Below are positions 6,179 through 15,010 of a stretch of DNA of 15,098 nucleotides, one piece after another (position 1 is the first letter of the stretch; each line of letters begins with the position of its first letter). A model generated the notes under the pieces. It did no database searches and had not been told where the DNA came from. It saw nothing but the letters and a program-made list of their open reading frames with translations. A program made the translations under genes and the position numbers. Source of the stretch: JAGUXG01 sp043798435 (GTDB taxonomy: Bacteria > UBA9089 > UBA9088 > JAGUXG01); assembly GCA_043798435.1 (NCBI GenBank), contig JAZDOR010000196.1, positions 1 to 15,098 on the forward strand, given 5' to 3'.

Positions 6179-7336
6179 TTGGTTATCCTCCTCACCATCT
6201 CCCCTGCAACAATCAGGAACTATCTTGTATCTGGTAAGTTTATTCTAATTTCAGCAAATGGGACAGTAGCCATTTGGCTTGGAAATAATCCCTATAGTAC
6301 GGCTGTGTTCACCTCTCCTCCTTCTTCCTACACAGAGAAAATTACAAAGAAAGCAGAAAAAGAAGGAGAGAAGGTCTATTTGCAAGAAGCAATAAAGTTC
6401 ATTAAAGAGAATCCCAAAGAGGCAGCAAAGCTCTATCTTGAAAAGTTCCTTTTTTTCTGGAGCAAAGAAGAGGCTGATAACAATATCAATACACCACTTC
6501 AGAAGAGCTATTCCTTCATCTTCAGATTTCCTGTCATTTTTAGCTTCAACCTCATCTGTCCTTTGGCTCTATGTGGCATTATCCTTTCTTTTAGAAAGAA
6601 AGTGCTTTTGCTCAATCTCTTTCTCTTTGGTTTTATGATGAGCATGTTACCCTTTTATATCTTGTCCAGATACCGCATCGCCTTTGTTCCTATATTGATT
6701 ATCTTTGCTGGATTCTTTATCTTCTATTCCTATGAGAGGTTCAGAAAAAAAGGACTTCTTTCCTTCTTTTTATCTTTGCTTTTGCTTATTCCTTGTAGTC
6801 TTTTCGTCTATTCGCAGTCTATTGCAAATCCTATTTATTCCCATATTCATCCCAATGGAGTAGTGGTGAATAGACCTGACAAACTCATCTTTAGAGATGA
6901 CAGGGATACTTATGGAAGGGATTTTGATCTAAATAATACAATTAAAAAGGAGATAGTAATTGAAGAAGACCCTTCTAATTTTGAGGAGGGTGTACTCTTT
7001 TTTAACTTCTTTGGAGGAAATCCGCCAGGCATATTGGATATATCAATCAACGATAAAAGGTTTGAAGCACCCCTTCAACCAAGTGGCGGTCTTTTGATCT
7101 TTGCCTCAATCAAGATTCCAGTAACCTGGCTCAAAAGGGGAGTGAACACCATAATCTTAAAACCAAAGGATACGGTTAAAGCAACAAGCATCGCCATCGA
7201 CCCATCCTATTCCTTCGGAAGGTCATACATACTCAATCAATCCTGCAAATGGGAGCAGCTAAAGAAAGGTGAGTTCATGTTACATTTAGAGTTAAAGAAA
7301 TTTCCTGTTGCTATCAAGTCAAATGTTAAATTTTAA
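6179..7336 (+). CDS. Membrane glycosyltransferase, C-terminal part after in-frame TGA
   Basis: In-frame continuation of the preceding glycosyltransferase. It opens with VILLTISPATIRNYLVSGKF and SANGTVAIWLGNNPYST, which is typical mid-protein sequence of this family (a helix, then a Pro-x-x-x-Arg-Asn-Tyr motif and the Gly-Asn-Asn-Pro loop). More membrane helices run to about 6830. A roughly 160-residue extracytoplasmic tail then looks beta-rich (for example EEGVLFFNFFGGNPPGILDI), possibly a carbohydrate-binding-like sandwich. The first codon after the stop is TTG without a Shine-Dalgarno, so independent translation is doubtful. Other genes here end in TGA (aroC, the anti-sigma gene), so TGA is a stop codon in this genome. 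The simplest reading is a TGG-to-TGA nonsense change or a sequence error, since Trp would fit the helix. The gene stands alone. Confidence 0.7.
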   Translation: MVILLTISPATIRNYLVSGKFILISANGTVAIWLGNNPYSTAVFTSPPSSYTEKITKKAEKEGEKVYLQEAIKFIKENPKEAAKLYLEKFLFFWSKEEADNNINTPLQKSYSFIFRFPVIFSFNLICPLALCGIILSFRKKVLLLNLFLFGFMMSMLPFYILSRYRIAFVPILIIFAGFFIFYSYERFRKKGLLSFFLSLLLLIPCSLFVYSQSIANPIYSHIHPNGVVVNRPDKLIFRDDRDTYGRDFDLNNTIKKEIVIEEDPSNFEEGVLFFNFFGGNPPGILDISINDKRFEAPLQPSGGLLIFASIKIPVTWLKRGVNTIILKPKDTVKATSIAIDPSYSFGRSYILNQSCKWEQLKKGEFMLHLELKKFPVAIKSNVKF

Positions 7337-8072
7337 CCCCTACTTCCATCTTTCTGCCTTTTCTAATTTACTGAACTTTGGCAAAAACCCCAAATTTCAA
7401 AAATTTCCTTCTTTTCCATTCCCCTCTCCTAACCGCTTCTATGACCCGCAAGGACTGTCGTAGATGTCCCAAGTTGCCCTATCATTTGACAACCGACAGT
7501 ATTTACTCAAAATCTTGGGGAATAGCCAAAAAAATTAGACACTGATCTACACTGAAGAAATATTTAGACACTGATTTACTTTGGATAAACACAAATAATT
7601 TTTAGACACCGATTAACACAGATGTTCACTGATTAAATATTTTTCTCTTTATTTGTAATCACTCTTTATCAGTGCAAATCAGTGTAAATCTGTGTCTAAT
7701 AGTGAAAATCAGTGTTAATCTAAAGTCAAAAAAACTTTAGTCCTCCCCAAAATTATGAGTAATTACAACCGACACATCTCACCTATAGTCAATAGGCGAC
7801 CTTCAAGCCCTAAGTAGAAAGTAATCCGCTGCGTAATCCTATCTGAAGTCTTTGCGATTTGTAACAATAAAAACAGGGTTTTTTAATCTTTTATTTTCAT
7901 ATCCCAAGCAGAGATACTTTCAGCAAACTTCTGTCGTTTCTTCTAAAGCCGGCAGATAGGGCTTGCACATTTGCTTTATCAAAAGATGAGCTAAATTCGT
8001 TTCTGCTTCTCCTTAAAAATTGTCCGCAAGTTTTTTGGATAAGCGGTGTTTATAGATATAGGAGGCAAGAAA
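7337..8072. other. Gene-free spacer, mostly repeat
   Basis: I find no supportable gene. About 200 nt of unremarkable sequence is followed by the repeat at 7534-7766 and then about 300 nt of unassigned sequence. The anti-sigma gene downstream would normally have an ECF sigma-factor gene here, but I could not read one in any frame. A short open stretch ending KIVRKFFG at 8040-8042 is too short to call. AGGAGG at 8060-8065 is the ribosome binding site of the next gene. Confidence 0.6.
7534..7766 (+). repeat. Dyad-rich repeat element, left copy
   Basis: It consists of multiple short forward and inverted copies of a TCAGTGT/ACACTGA motif, beginning ATTAGACACTGAT (7534-7546). It ends in a conserved 41-nt segment at 7726-7766. 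That end is the reverse complement of 9639-9679 at 40 of 41 positions. Both copies start with the same ATTAGACACTGAT. The two copies face each other across the anti-sigma/CpxP-like genes. It appears non-coding. Confidence 0.8.
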
Positions 8073-8513
8073 ATGAAATGCAAAAAAGCAAAAAGAAGAT
8101 TGTCCGCTTTTATGGACAACGGACTTAAAGAAAAAGAAGGAAAAGAGATGAAGGTGCATTTGGAGGACTGCTCTTCTTGCTCAGAGGAGTTGAAAGAGAT
8201 GTCTTTCTCTTGGGGGCTTCTTCTCAATCTAAAACCTGTTGAGCCTCCTTTGTATCTCATTCAAAAAACTATAGCAGAAGTGGCTATTGCTAAGGAAAGG
8301 CTCTCCTGGTGGCAGGAGATTCTTCTAAGACCAGCGACTGTAATTGCCACCGTTGCTCTGGGTATTCTGATAGGCGGTTTTTTAGGAGAGTTTTTTCATA
8401 GCTATTTTAGCCAGACAAGCGATGAATTTGTCAGTTCCATTTCATTAGACAGCTTTTCAGATTTTCCTGAAGGGTCAGCAGGCAGAATAATCTTTGTAGA
8501 GGAGGAAGGATGA
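8073..8513 (+). CDS. Zinc-finger (zf-HC2) membrane anti-sigma factor
   Basis: A 146-residue protein with an N-terminal zf-HC2 zinc-binding anti-sigma domain. The ligands are C3, H29, C33 and C36, and the last three form the typical HxxxCxxC in VHLEDCSSCSEEL. One membrane helix follows at about 88-108 (PATVIATVALGILIGGFLGE), with a short periplasmic tail. Such proteins hold an ECF sigma factor at the membrane until a periplasmic signal arrives. The start ATG 8073 is chosen over the upstream in-frame GTG 8046 because AGGAGG at 8060-8065 lies 7 nt before it and the Cys ligand directly follows. Its stop overlaps the next gene by 4 nt (ATGA), indicating a translationally coupled operon. The cognate sigma gene is not upstream as expected, so the partner may be elsewhere or lost. 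Confidence 0.8.
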   Translation: MKCKKAKRRLSAFMDNGLKEKEGKEMKVHLEDCSSCSEELKEMSFSWGLLLNLKPVEPPLYLIQKTIAEVAIAKERLSWWQEILLRPATVIATVALGILIGGFLGEFFHSYFSQTSDEFVSSISLDSFSDFPEGSAGRIIFVEEEG

Positions 8514-9049
8514 AAAAACTATTTATTTTGGCTTTTGTGCTTTCAGTAGCACTCAATTTAGGGGTTTTGGGGATGATTGGATGGCATCATTACCAAAGAT
8601 GCGATAGGATTAAACCTAAGCATGGGTTCTGTCCATTCTATGAAAAAAGATTTGGCTTGTCTAAAGAGAAGGCAGGAAAAATGGAGGAATTGAGAAGAAC
8701 ATTGATGCAAGAAATGAAACCCGAAAGGGAGGATTTGGATAGGGAAAGAAAAGGGTTAGTCAGCCTTCTTTCTGCGTCTGAAGTTGATAAAAAAGAGATT
8801 GAGCAGAGGCTAAAGAATATTCAAACATTACAGGGAAGGATTCAGTCAATGTTTGTGGAGCATATACTTTCTGCCAAAGAAAAGCTTACAAAAGAGGAGC
8901 GGAAAAAATTCTTTGGATTTATCATGGAAAGGATGGACTCGCGTAAACCTGGCCCTCGGATGGAAGGACCTGCAATGGGAAAAGAAGGGGGTGATGAATA
9001 TAGAAAACGAAAGACGGGTGAGTTAAAAGATTACAAAAAAAGGAGGTGA
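8510..9049 (+). CDS. Membrane-anchored CpxP/Spy-like periplasmic sensor protein
   Basis: A 179-residue protein. An uncleaved N-terminal helix (about 4-24) anchors a periplasmic helical domain of the heavy-metal-resistance/CpxP-Spy type. The domain has a GLSKEKAGKMEELRRTLM hook and a KLTKEERKKFFGFIMERMD segment, both variants of the LTxxQ-type motif. A His/Cys-rich stretch after the membrane helix (H26, H27, C31, H38, C41) could bind metal, as in CnrX/ZraP-like sensors (inference). The C-terminal 30 residues are charged and low in complexity. ATG 8510 has GAGGAAGG just upstream and overlaps the stop of the anti-sigma gene. Its position suggests it senses a periplasmic stress or metal and controls the anti-sigma protein. 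The exact ligand is unknown. Confidence 0.75.
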   Translation: MKKLFILAFVLSVALNLGVLGMIGWHHYQRCDRIKPKHGFCPFYEKRFGLSKEKAGKMEELRRTLMQEMKPEREDLDRERKGLVSLLSASEVDKKEIEQRLKNIQTLQGRIQSMFVEHILSAKEKLTKEERKKFFGFIMERMDSRKPGPRMEGPAMGKEGGDEYRKRKTGELKDYKKRR

Positions 9050-9054
9050 TAAGG

Positions 9055-9555
9055 ATGAAAAGAATGATTCAATCGCTAATAGTCGTGGCTGTGGGAGTAA
9101 TGATTGCTGTCCCCACAGTATTTGCTGAGCCATCCGGAAAGATGGACAAAGGGACAATAAGTTCCCGCAAGCAAATAGCAAAGGATATTTTCAAGGAGCT
9201 TGATTTGACTGTTGAGCAGAATGATAGACTTTCGCAAAACCGTGTTGCACAACAAAAGAAAATGAAGGAATTGCAAACACAAATAAAGGAAAAGCAGGCA
9301 GAATTAACAGATAAATTAAGCGATCCTGATGTTAGCAGAGCCAGTGTTGAGCCGATTGCCACAGATATAAAGTCTCTACAGGCAAAGTTGATCGATTATC
9401 GCATAGATGAGGTTTTTGCCATGAAGGAGATTTTAACCCCTGAGCAGTATGCCAAGTTCCAGAAAAAGATGAAGGAACAACAGGAAAAAGTGAAGGAAAA
9501 AGCAAAAGATTTGAAGGAACAACAACGCGGTCAGAGGGGGCAACGCGGTCAATAG
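9055..9555 (+). CDS. Secreted Spy/CpxP-like periplasmic protein
   Basis: A 166-residue exported protein. The signal peptide has a hydrophobic core (about 6-20) and probable cleavage after TVFA (residue 24). The mature part is helical and very rich in Lys, Gln and Glu. Two LTxxQ-type segments, LDLTVEQNDRL and ILTPEQYAKFQKKMK, are characteristic of the Spy/CpxP family of periplasmic chaperone-like proteins. The C-terminus is a Gly-Gln-Arg repeat (RGQRGQRGQ). ATG 9055 is preferred over GTG 9046 because AGGAGG at 9041-9046 then sits 8 nt upstream and the signal peptide begins at once. Five nt separate it from the previous gene, so the three genes at 8073-9555 form one operon. A hairpin follows downstream. 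Confidence 0.78.
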   Translation: MKRMIQSLIVVAVGVMIAVPTVFAEPSGKMDKGTISSRKQIAKDIFKELDLTVEQNDRLSQNRVAQQKKMKELQTQIKEKQAELTDKLSDPDVSRASVEPIATDIKSLQAKLIDYRIDEVFAMKEILTPEQYAKFQKKMKEQQEKVKEKAKDLKEQQRGQRGQRGQ

Positions 9556-9581
9556 CTTAAAGACAAGGGATAGAAAGTGAT

Positions 9582-9608
9582 GTGGGGGCAGGCATAGGGT
9601 GCCCCCAC
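9582..9608 (+). terminator. Hairpin after the CpxP-like operon
   Basis: A perfect 9-bp inverted repeat, GTGGGGGCA (9582-9590) and TGCCCCCAC (9600-9608), with a 9-nt loop, 27 nt after the last stop. No T-run follows, so it is either a weak intrinsic terminator or a 3'-end stabilising hairpin. Confidence 0.5.
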
Positions 9609-9638
9609 TATTCTAAATAGAGCCAGAAAGGATTATTG

Positions 9639-9804
9639 GTAATTACTCACAATTTTGGGGAGGACTAAAGTTTTTTTGACACTGATTAACACTGATTTCC
9701 ACTGATAAGAATTAAAAAATTGTCTGTGACCATCTGTGCAAATCAGTGTCTAAATATTTCTTTATTTATAATCAGTCTTCATTTACAGTCCATCAGTGTC
9801 TAAT
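9639..9804 (-). repeat. Dyad-rich repeat element, right (inverted) copy
   Basis: An inverted copy of the element at 7534-7766. Its conserved end lies at 9639-9679 (one mismatch in 41 nt), and the ATTAGACACTGATG start is at 9791-9804 on the minus strand. The interior has the same TCAGTGT dyads but differs in length (166 against 233 nt). Confidence 0.8.
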
Positions 9805-9846
9805 TTTATTGATACGCTATACTACTTTTCAGGAGGAAAAGATTTT

Positions 9847-11192
9847 ATGAAATATTTATCAAAATCAGTTTCAATAATCGTTATTCTCTTGCTTGCTTTC
9901 TCAAGTGTTTATGCCCAAAGCAACCCCTTGACCTTAAAAGAATGCATCCAGATAGCCTTAGATAATTCATCAAAAATAGCTACAGCCAAAAGGAGCCTGG
10001 ACACAGCTCAGTTAGAGGTGAAGGATGCCAGGGCAGGGTATCTTCCTGGATTAGGCATAAGTGCAGGCTATAATATTAATGACACCTACGATAAAATAGA
10101 ATGGACAGAGAAACACTATGATGCCAGGTTATCCCTGACAGAGACCTTTTATGATAATGGCCAGACATCCGCTAAGATTGAACAGGCTAAAGCCCGTCTT
10201 ACATCTGCCCAATTAGATTTCCAAAAGATACAGGATGACCTTGTCCTTGAGGTAATCAAGAACTACTATACACTTCTCAAGGCACAAGGAATGCTCAAGG
10301 TAAAGGAAGAAGGCTTAAAGCAAGCCCAAACTCACCTCAATTTAGCTAAGGCAAGATATGATGCTGGAAGCGTCCCTAAATCCGACATCCTTAAGGCTGA
10401 GGTAGAGGTGTCAGGTGCTGAATTAGACTCAATTGAGGCAGAGAACACCCTTTCCTTAGCTCGGGCTGACCTCAACAATTGTTTGGGGATAGATTTGAAT
10501 ACACCTATTTTGATTGTAGATATAGAAGAACCCCTCATGATTTCTGGGGATACAAAGAAAAAGGCAGCATCTTCGAACCCCGAACCCCGAACCCCGAACC
10601 CCGAAATAGATATGACCCTTGATGAATGTTTGAGCTATGCCTTAAAGAATCGTCCTGAAATAAAAAAGGCTGAAATCAATCTGAAGATAAATGAAATAAA
10701 CCTGAAATTAGCCCAAAAAGAGGTCTGGCCAAGTATTGCTCTGGAAGGCAGTTACAATACCGATATTGACCAGCTTATCAATAAATATGATTGGGATGAA
10801 AGCACAGGTTGGGAGATAGGCATAAAAGCAAGCCTTCCCATCTTTGATGCTGGTAAGGCAAAAAGAGGGGTAACAAAAGCTAAGCTCAACCTGGCAAACA
10901 CCAAGACTAATGCCGATCAATTAAAGAAAGAGATTGCCTTAGAGGTGAAAAAGGCATACCTGACCGCAAAGTCGCAAAAGAAGGTGATAGAGACTACCGA
11001 AAAACAGCTTAGCCAAGCAAAGGAGAGCTTTGAATCTACTCAGGGAAGGTATTCGTCAGGGGTAGCCCCAATATATGAGGTTACCGATGCTCAAGCCTCT
11101 CTTAATAATGCCAGGACAAATTATGTCAGGGCAATCTATGATTACCAAATAGCCATTTTTACCTTAAAGAAGGTTATAGGAGGAGAAATATT

Positions 11193-11196
<4 letters not shown>
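9847..11196 (+). CDS. TolC-like outer membrane efflux channel (OEP family)
   Basis: A 449-residue outer-membrane channel subunit of tripartite efflux or type I secretion systems. The signal peptide is cleaved after SSVYA (residue 23). Two OEP repeats follow: one of about 200 residues starting LTLKECIQIALDNS, and a second starting MTLDECLSYALKNRPEIKKA. Both are rich in long amphipathic helices, as in the periplasmic tunnel; the end reads YDYQIAIFTLKKVIGG. Between the repeats a heptamer tract encodes a Pro-rich linker (SNPEPRTPNPE). ATG 9847 is chosen over GTG 9796 because AGGAGG (9831-9836) precedes it by 10 nt and the signal peptide starts there. The stop overlaps the adaptor gene by 4 nt (ATGA), so the two are co-translated. 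Confidence 0.92.
10574..10605 (+). repeat. CGAACCC heptamer tract inside TolC-like gene
   Basis: Four full copies of CGAACCC and a partial fifth in exact 7-nt phase. They encode a Pro-rich linker between the two OEP domains without breaking the frame. The same unit recurs at 12413-12468. Confidence 0.9.
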
Positions 11197-12468
<1,272 letters not shown>

Positions 12469-12484
12469 CGCATTAAAAACCGGA

Positions 12485-12778
12485 ATGACGGCTGATGTTG
12501 ACATCATCACTGATAGAAAAACGGATGTCCTCTATGTACCCCTTGAAGCTATTGTTGAGCATAAAGGAAGAAAGGAAATCCTTGTCCTCAAGGAAGGCGT
12601 GTTTGTCCCGAGGAAGATACAGACTGGTTTGCAGGATGAGACCTCTGTAGAGATAATTGAAGGATTAACCGAAGGCGAAGTAGTAAAACTGAATGGACTA
12701 ACCCCAAAGAAGGAAAAAACTGAGTCATCAAGTCGTTCTCACATGCCAGGAGGACCTCCAAGGATGGGAAGAAGATAG
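12485..12778 (+). pseudogene. C-terminal part of the periplasmic adaptor, out of frame
   Basis: The frame reads LKTGMTADVDIITDRKTDVL from 12473, then YVPLEAIVEH, VFVPRKIQTGLQDETSVEII and EGLTEGEVVKLNG. This is the usual C-terminal membrane-proximal domain of MacA/HlyD-type adaptors and completes the protein encoded from 11193. The first possible start is ATG 12485, but it has no Shine-Dalgarno and lies inside a conserved motif, so independent translation is unlikely. The segment is in frame 2 while the N-terminal part is in frame 0. Length and domain content are complete once the two are joined. Confidence 0.85.
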
Positions 12779-12787
12779 CATAAATAA

Positions 12788-12816
12788 TTGACAGATAGGA
12801 TTGAAAATGTTACTAT
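12788..12816 (+). promoter_or_regulatory. Putative promoter of the methyltransferase/defence segment
   Basis: TTGACA (12788-12793), 17-nt spacer, TACTAT (12811-12816). The -35 box is perfect and the -10 box matches 4 of 6 positions. It lies just after the adaptor gene and 22 nt before the first methyltransferase-like ATG, so the following genes can be expressed independently of the efflux operon. Confidence 0.6.
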
Positions 12817-12837
12817 ACCCATATACCCACTGAAGAT

Positions 12838-13509
12838 ATGAGCTTAAAAAAGCAAGAAAAACAGGTTGTCTCAAAGAAAAGAGTTGCTGACCATGGCGAA
12901 GTTTTTACTGCCAAGCGGGAAGTAAATGCTATGCTTGATTTAGTGAAGCAGGAAACGGAGAGGATCGAATCCCGATTCCTGGAGCCTGCCTGTGGGACAG
13001 GGAATTTTCTGGCGGAGGTGCTGAATAGAAAACTTCGTGTTATTGAAACCCGCTACAGCAAAAGCCAGTTGGAATATGAACGGTATTCGGTTATCGCTGT
13101 ATCCAGTATCTACGGTATCGATATTTTGGAAGACAATGTCGTTGGATGCAGAAAACGGCTTTTTGACATATTCAACGAGAGATATGACGGCATTTACAAA
13201 GAAGCGGCAAGGGAAGAATGTAAGAAAGCGATCAAATATATCCTTGAAAAGAATATCATCTGGGGCGATGCGCTCACACTGAATACGGTAGGCGAGAGCC
13301 CAAAGCCGATTGTGTTTTCCGAGTGGTCTCCCGTCAACGGCAGCATGATAAAACGAAGGGATTTTGCTTTCCATGAATTGCTTTCCCATGCACGAATGAG
13401 AGAATTGCCGATTTTTTCTGATCTCGGGGAGGATGTCTTTATTCCTACTCCGGTAAAAGAGTTTCCTGTAATCCACTTTTTGAGGGTAGCCGATGTTGAA
13501 CAACAGTAA
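12838..13509 (+). CDS. SAM-dependent DNA methyltransferase-like protein (R-M subunit)
   Basis: A 223-residue protein with a class I SAM-binding core. Motif I is FLEPACGTGNFLAEVLNRK (about 47-65), motif II is probably GIDIL with D95, and GDAL lies at 143-146. The NPPY-type catalytic motif IV is absent, and the protein ends instead in a region with FSEWSPVNG and KRRDFAFHEL. I recall proteins of this pattern (starting RVADHGEVFT) encoded directly before Eco57I-type methylase-domain proteins. It may act as a partner or subunit rather than an independent enzyme (inference). The Shine-Dalgarno is weak. The next gene overlaps its end by 17 nt. Base composition from here on looks more GC-rich than the preceding genes, consistent with horizontal transfer. 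Confidence 0.75.
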   Translation: MSLKKQEKQVVSKKRVADHGEVFTAKREVNAMLDLVKQETERIESRFLEPACGTGNFLAEVLNRKLRVIETRYSKSQLEYERYSVIAVSSIYGIDILEDNVVGCRKRLFDIFNERYDGIYKEAAREECKKAIKYILEKNIIWGDALTLNTVGESPKPIVFSEWSPVNGSMIKRRDFAFHELLSHARMRELPIFSDLGEDVFIPTPVKEFPVIHFLRVADVEQQ

Positions 13510-15010
13510 TTACAATCCGGATGTGCTGACTTGTCTTGCGAACTTGAGCAACGATGAGGTCTTCACGCCTCCAAAAATGGCAAATCAGATTCTTGATTTA
13601 TTGCCCCAAGACATTTGGAGTGACAAAAATACCAGATTCCTTGATCCTGTTTGTAAGTCAGGGGTGTTCCTGCGGGAGATTGCCAAGAGGTTGAATATTG
13701 GCTTGGAAATGGTAATCCCAGACAAGCAGAAGAGAATCAACCATATTTACAAAAACCAGCTCTTCGGTATTGCCATAACAGAGCTGACTTCATTGCTTTC
13801 CCGAAGATCTGTTTACTGTTCCAAAACAGCCAATGGAAAATATTCTGTCTGCGAAATTTTCAATAATCAACAGGGCAACATCCGTTTTGAGCGGATTGAA
13901 CATTCTTGGGTAAACGGCAAGTGTCAGTTCTGCGGCGCCAGTCAAGAGGTCTATGACCGCAGTAAGGAACTGGAAACCCATGCCTATCAGTTTATCCATA
14001 CAAACAAGCCAGAGGAGGTATTTAATATGAAATTTGATGTGATTGTAGGAAATCCGCCGTATCAGTTGGATACAGGTGGATCTGGAAGACAGGCAAGACC
14101 GATATATCAATTATTTGTTCAGCAAGCAAAGAAACTGAACCCCCGATTTCTTACTATGATTATTCCTTCCAGATGGTTTGCGGGCGGAATGGGGCTTGAC
14201 GATTTCCGAAAGGAAATGTTGCACGATAAACACATCAGCCACTTGACCGATTTCACAAATGCTAAAGACTGTTTCCAAGGAATTAGTATCAGTGGTGGCG
14301 TAAGCTACTTCCTTTGGCAAAGGGACTATAGCTGCCCCTGTATGTTCACGAGCATTCATGACAACAAGAGCAATACCATGGAGCGGTACTTGGATGAATT
14401 CCCAGTGCTTATTAGGCACAACGAGGCGGTGAGCGTTATCCACAAAGTGTTGAGTAAAGGGGAGTCGTTGGTCAGCGGCATAGTAACTTCGATCAATCCC
14501 TTTGGCTTTCCGACATCTGCCCGAGGAAGACAAGAGAGCGGTAAGGGGATGCTGAAGCTGTATTCCAGCAAGGGTGTTGGTTATGTATCAAAAAGTGAAG
14601 TAACTCAAGGGATTGACTTGATCAACAAGTACAAGATCATGGTCAGCCAGACAATATCTGAACATGCTGGCGAGCCCAGCAAGGACGGCACATTCAAACT
14701 GCTGTCGACTGTGAGAGTTTTGTCTCCTGGCGAAATCTGCACATTCTCTTACATCACCGTTGGGGCACTGGACTCCGAAGCCGAAGCACTAAACCTGAAG
14801 ACTTACCTCGAAACCCGCTTTGCTCGCTTCTTAGTCCTTCAAGCCGTATCTTCGATACACCTGAGCAGGGAGAAGTTTATTTTCCTTCCCCTTCAGGATT
14901 TCATGTCATCTTGGTCAGACGAAAAGCTATATGCGAAATACGGCTTAACTGAAGATGAAATCGCCTTTATCGAGTCCATGATCCGTCCAATGGAGTTAAA
15001 CAATGAGTAA
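13493..15010 (+). CDS. Eco57I-type N6-adenine DNA methylase domain protein
   Basis: A 505-residue protein. The start EVFTPPKMANQILDLLP (22-38) resembles the entry helix of N6-adenine methylases. A motif I-like segment, FLDPVCKSGVFLREIAKR (49-66), has Lys-Ser where canonical enzymes have Gly-x-Gly; I remember a similar CKSG in this family. The catalytic motif IV is FDVIVGNPPYQL, with NPPY at 187-190. A CxxC at C144/C147 (KCQFCG) could be part of a zinc knuckle. The remaining 300 residues, including PSRWFAGG and GGVSYFLW, probably hold target recognition. GAGGG at 13482-13486 gives a ribosome binding site 6 nt before ATG 13493. It overlaps both neighbours (17 and 8 nt), indicating a tight operon. 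It most likely modifies adenine as part of a restriction-modification or defence system. Confidence 0.85.
   Translation: MLNNSNYNPDVLTCLANLSNDEVFTPPKMANQILDLLPQDIWSDKNTRFLDPVCKSGVFLREIAKRLNIGLEMVIPDKQKRINHIYKNQLFGIAITELTSLLSRRSVYCSKTANGKYSVCEIFNNQQGNIRFERIEHSWVNGKCQFCGASQEVYDRSKELETHAYQFIHTNKPEEVFNMKFDVIVGNPPYQLDTGGSGRQARPIYQLFVQQAKKLNPRFLTMIIPSRWFAGGMGLDDFRKEMLHDKHISHLTDFTNAKDCFQGISISGGVSYFLWQRDYSCPCMFTSIHDNKSNTMERYLDEFPVLIRHNEAVSVIHKVLSKGESLVSGIVTSINPFGFPTSARGRQESGKGMLKLYSSKGVGYVSKSEVTQGIDLINKYKIMVSQTISEHAGEPSKDGTFKLLSTVRVLSPGEICTFSYITVGALDSEAEALNLKTYLETRFARFLVLQAVSSIHLSREKFIFLPLQDFMSSWSDEKLYAKYGLTEDEIAFIESMIRPMELNNE

Noticed and set aside
7871..7895. AAAAAC-GTTTTT hairpin as terminator
   Set aside because: It is a weak, A/T-only stem with a 3-nt loop and no gene ends nearby.
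8016..8042. C-terminal remnant of an ECF sigma factor (KIVRKFFG)
   Set aside because: Only a few codons are open and no sigma domain 4 helix-turn-helix is readable upstream in any frame.
9818..9823. TATACT as a promoter -10 box for the TolC-like gene
   Set aside because: No acceptable -35 box lies 16-18 nt upstream, so I do not call a promoter.
12485..12778. Independent small gene
   Set aside because: The sequence is clearly the C-terminal domain of the adaptor, begins inside a conserved motif and has no ribosome binding site.
12940..13503. 187-codon minus-strand ORF opposite the first methyltransferase
   Set aside because: It lies wholly antisense to a well-supported gene and its translation resembles no domain I recognise.
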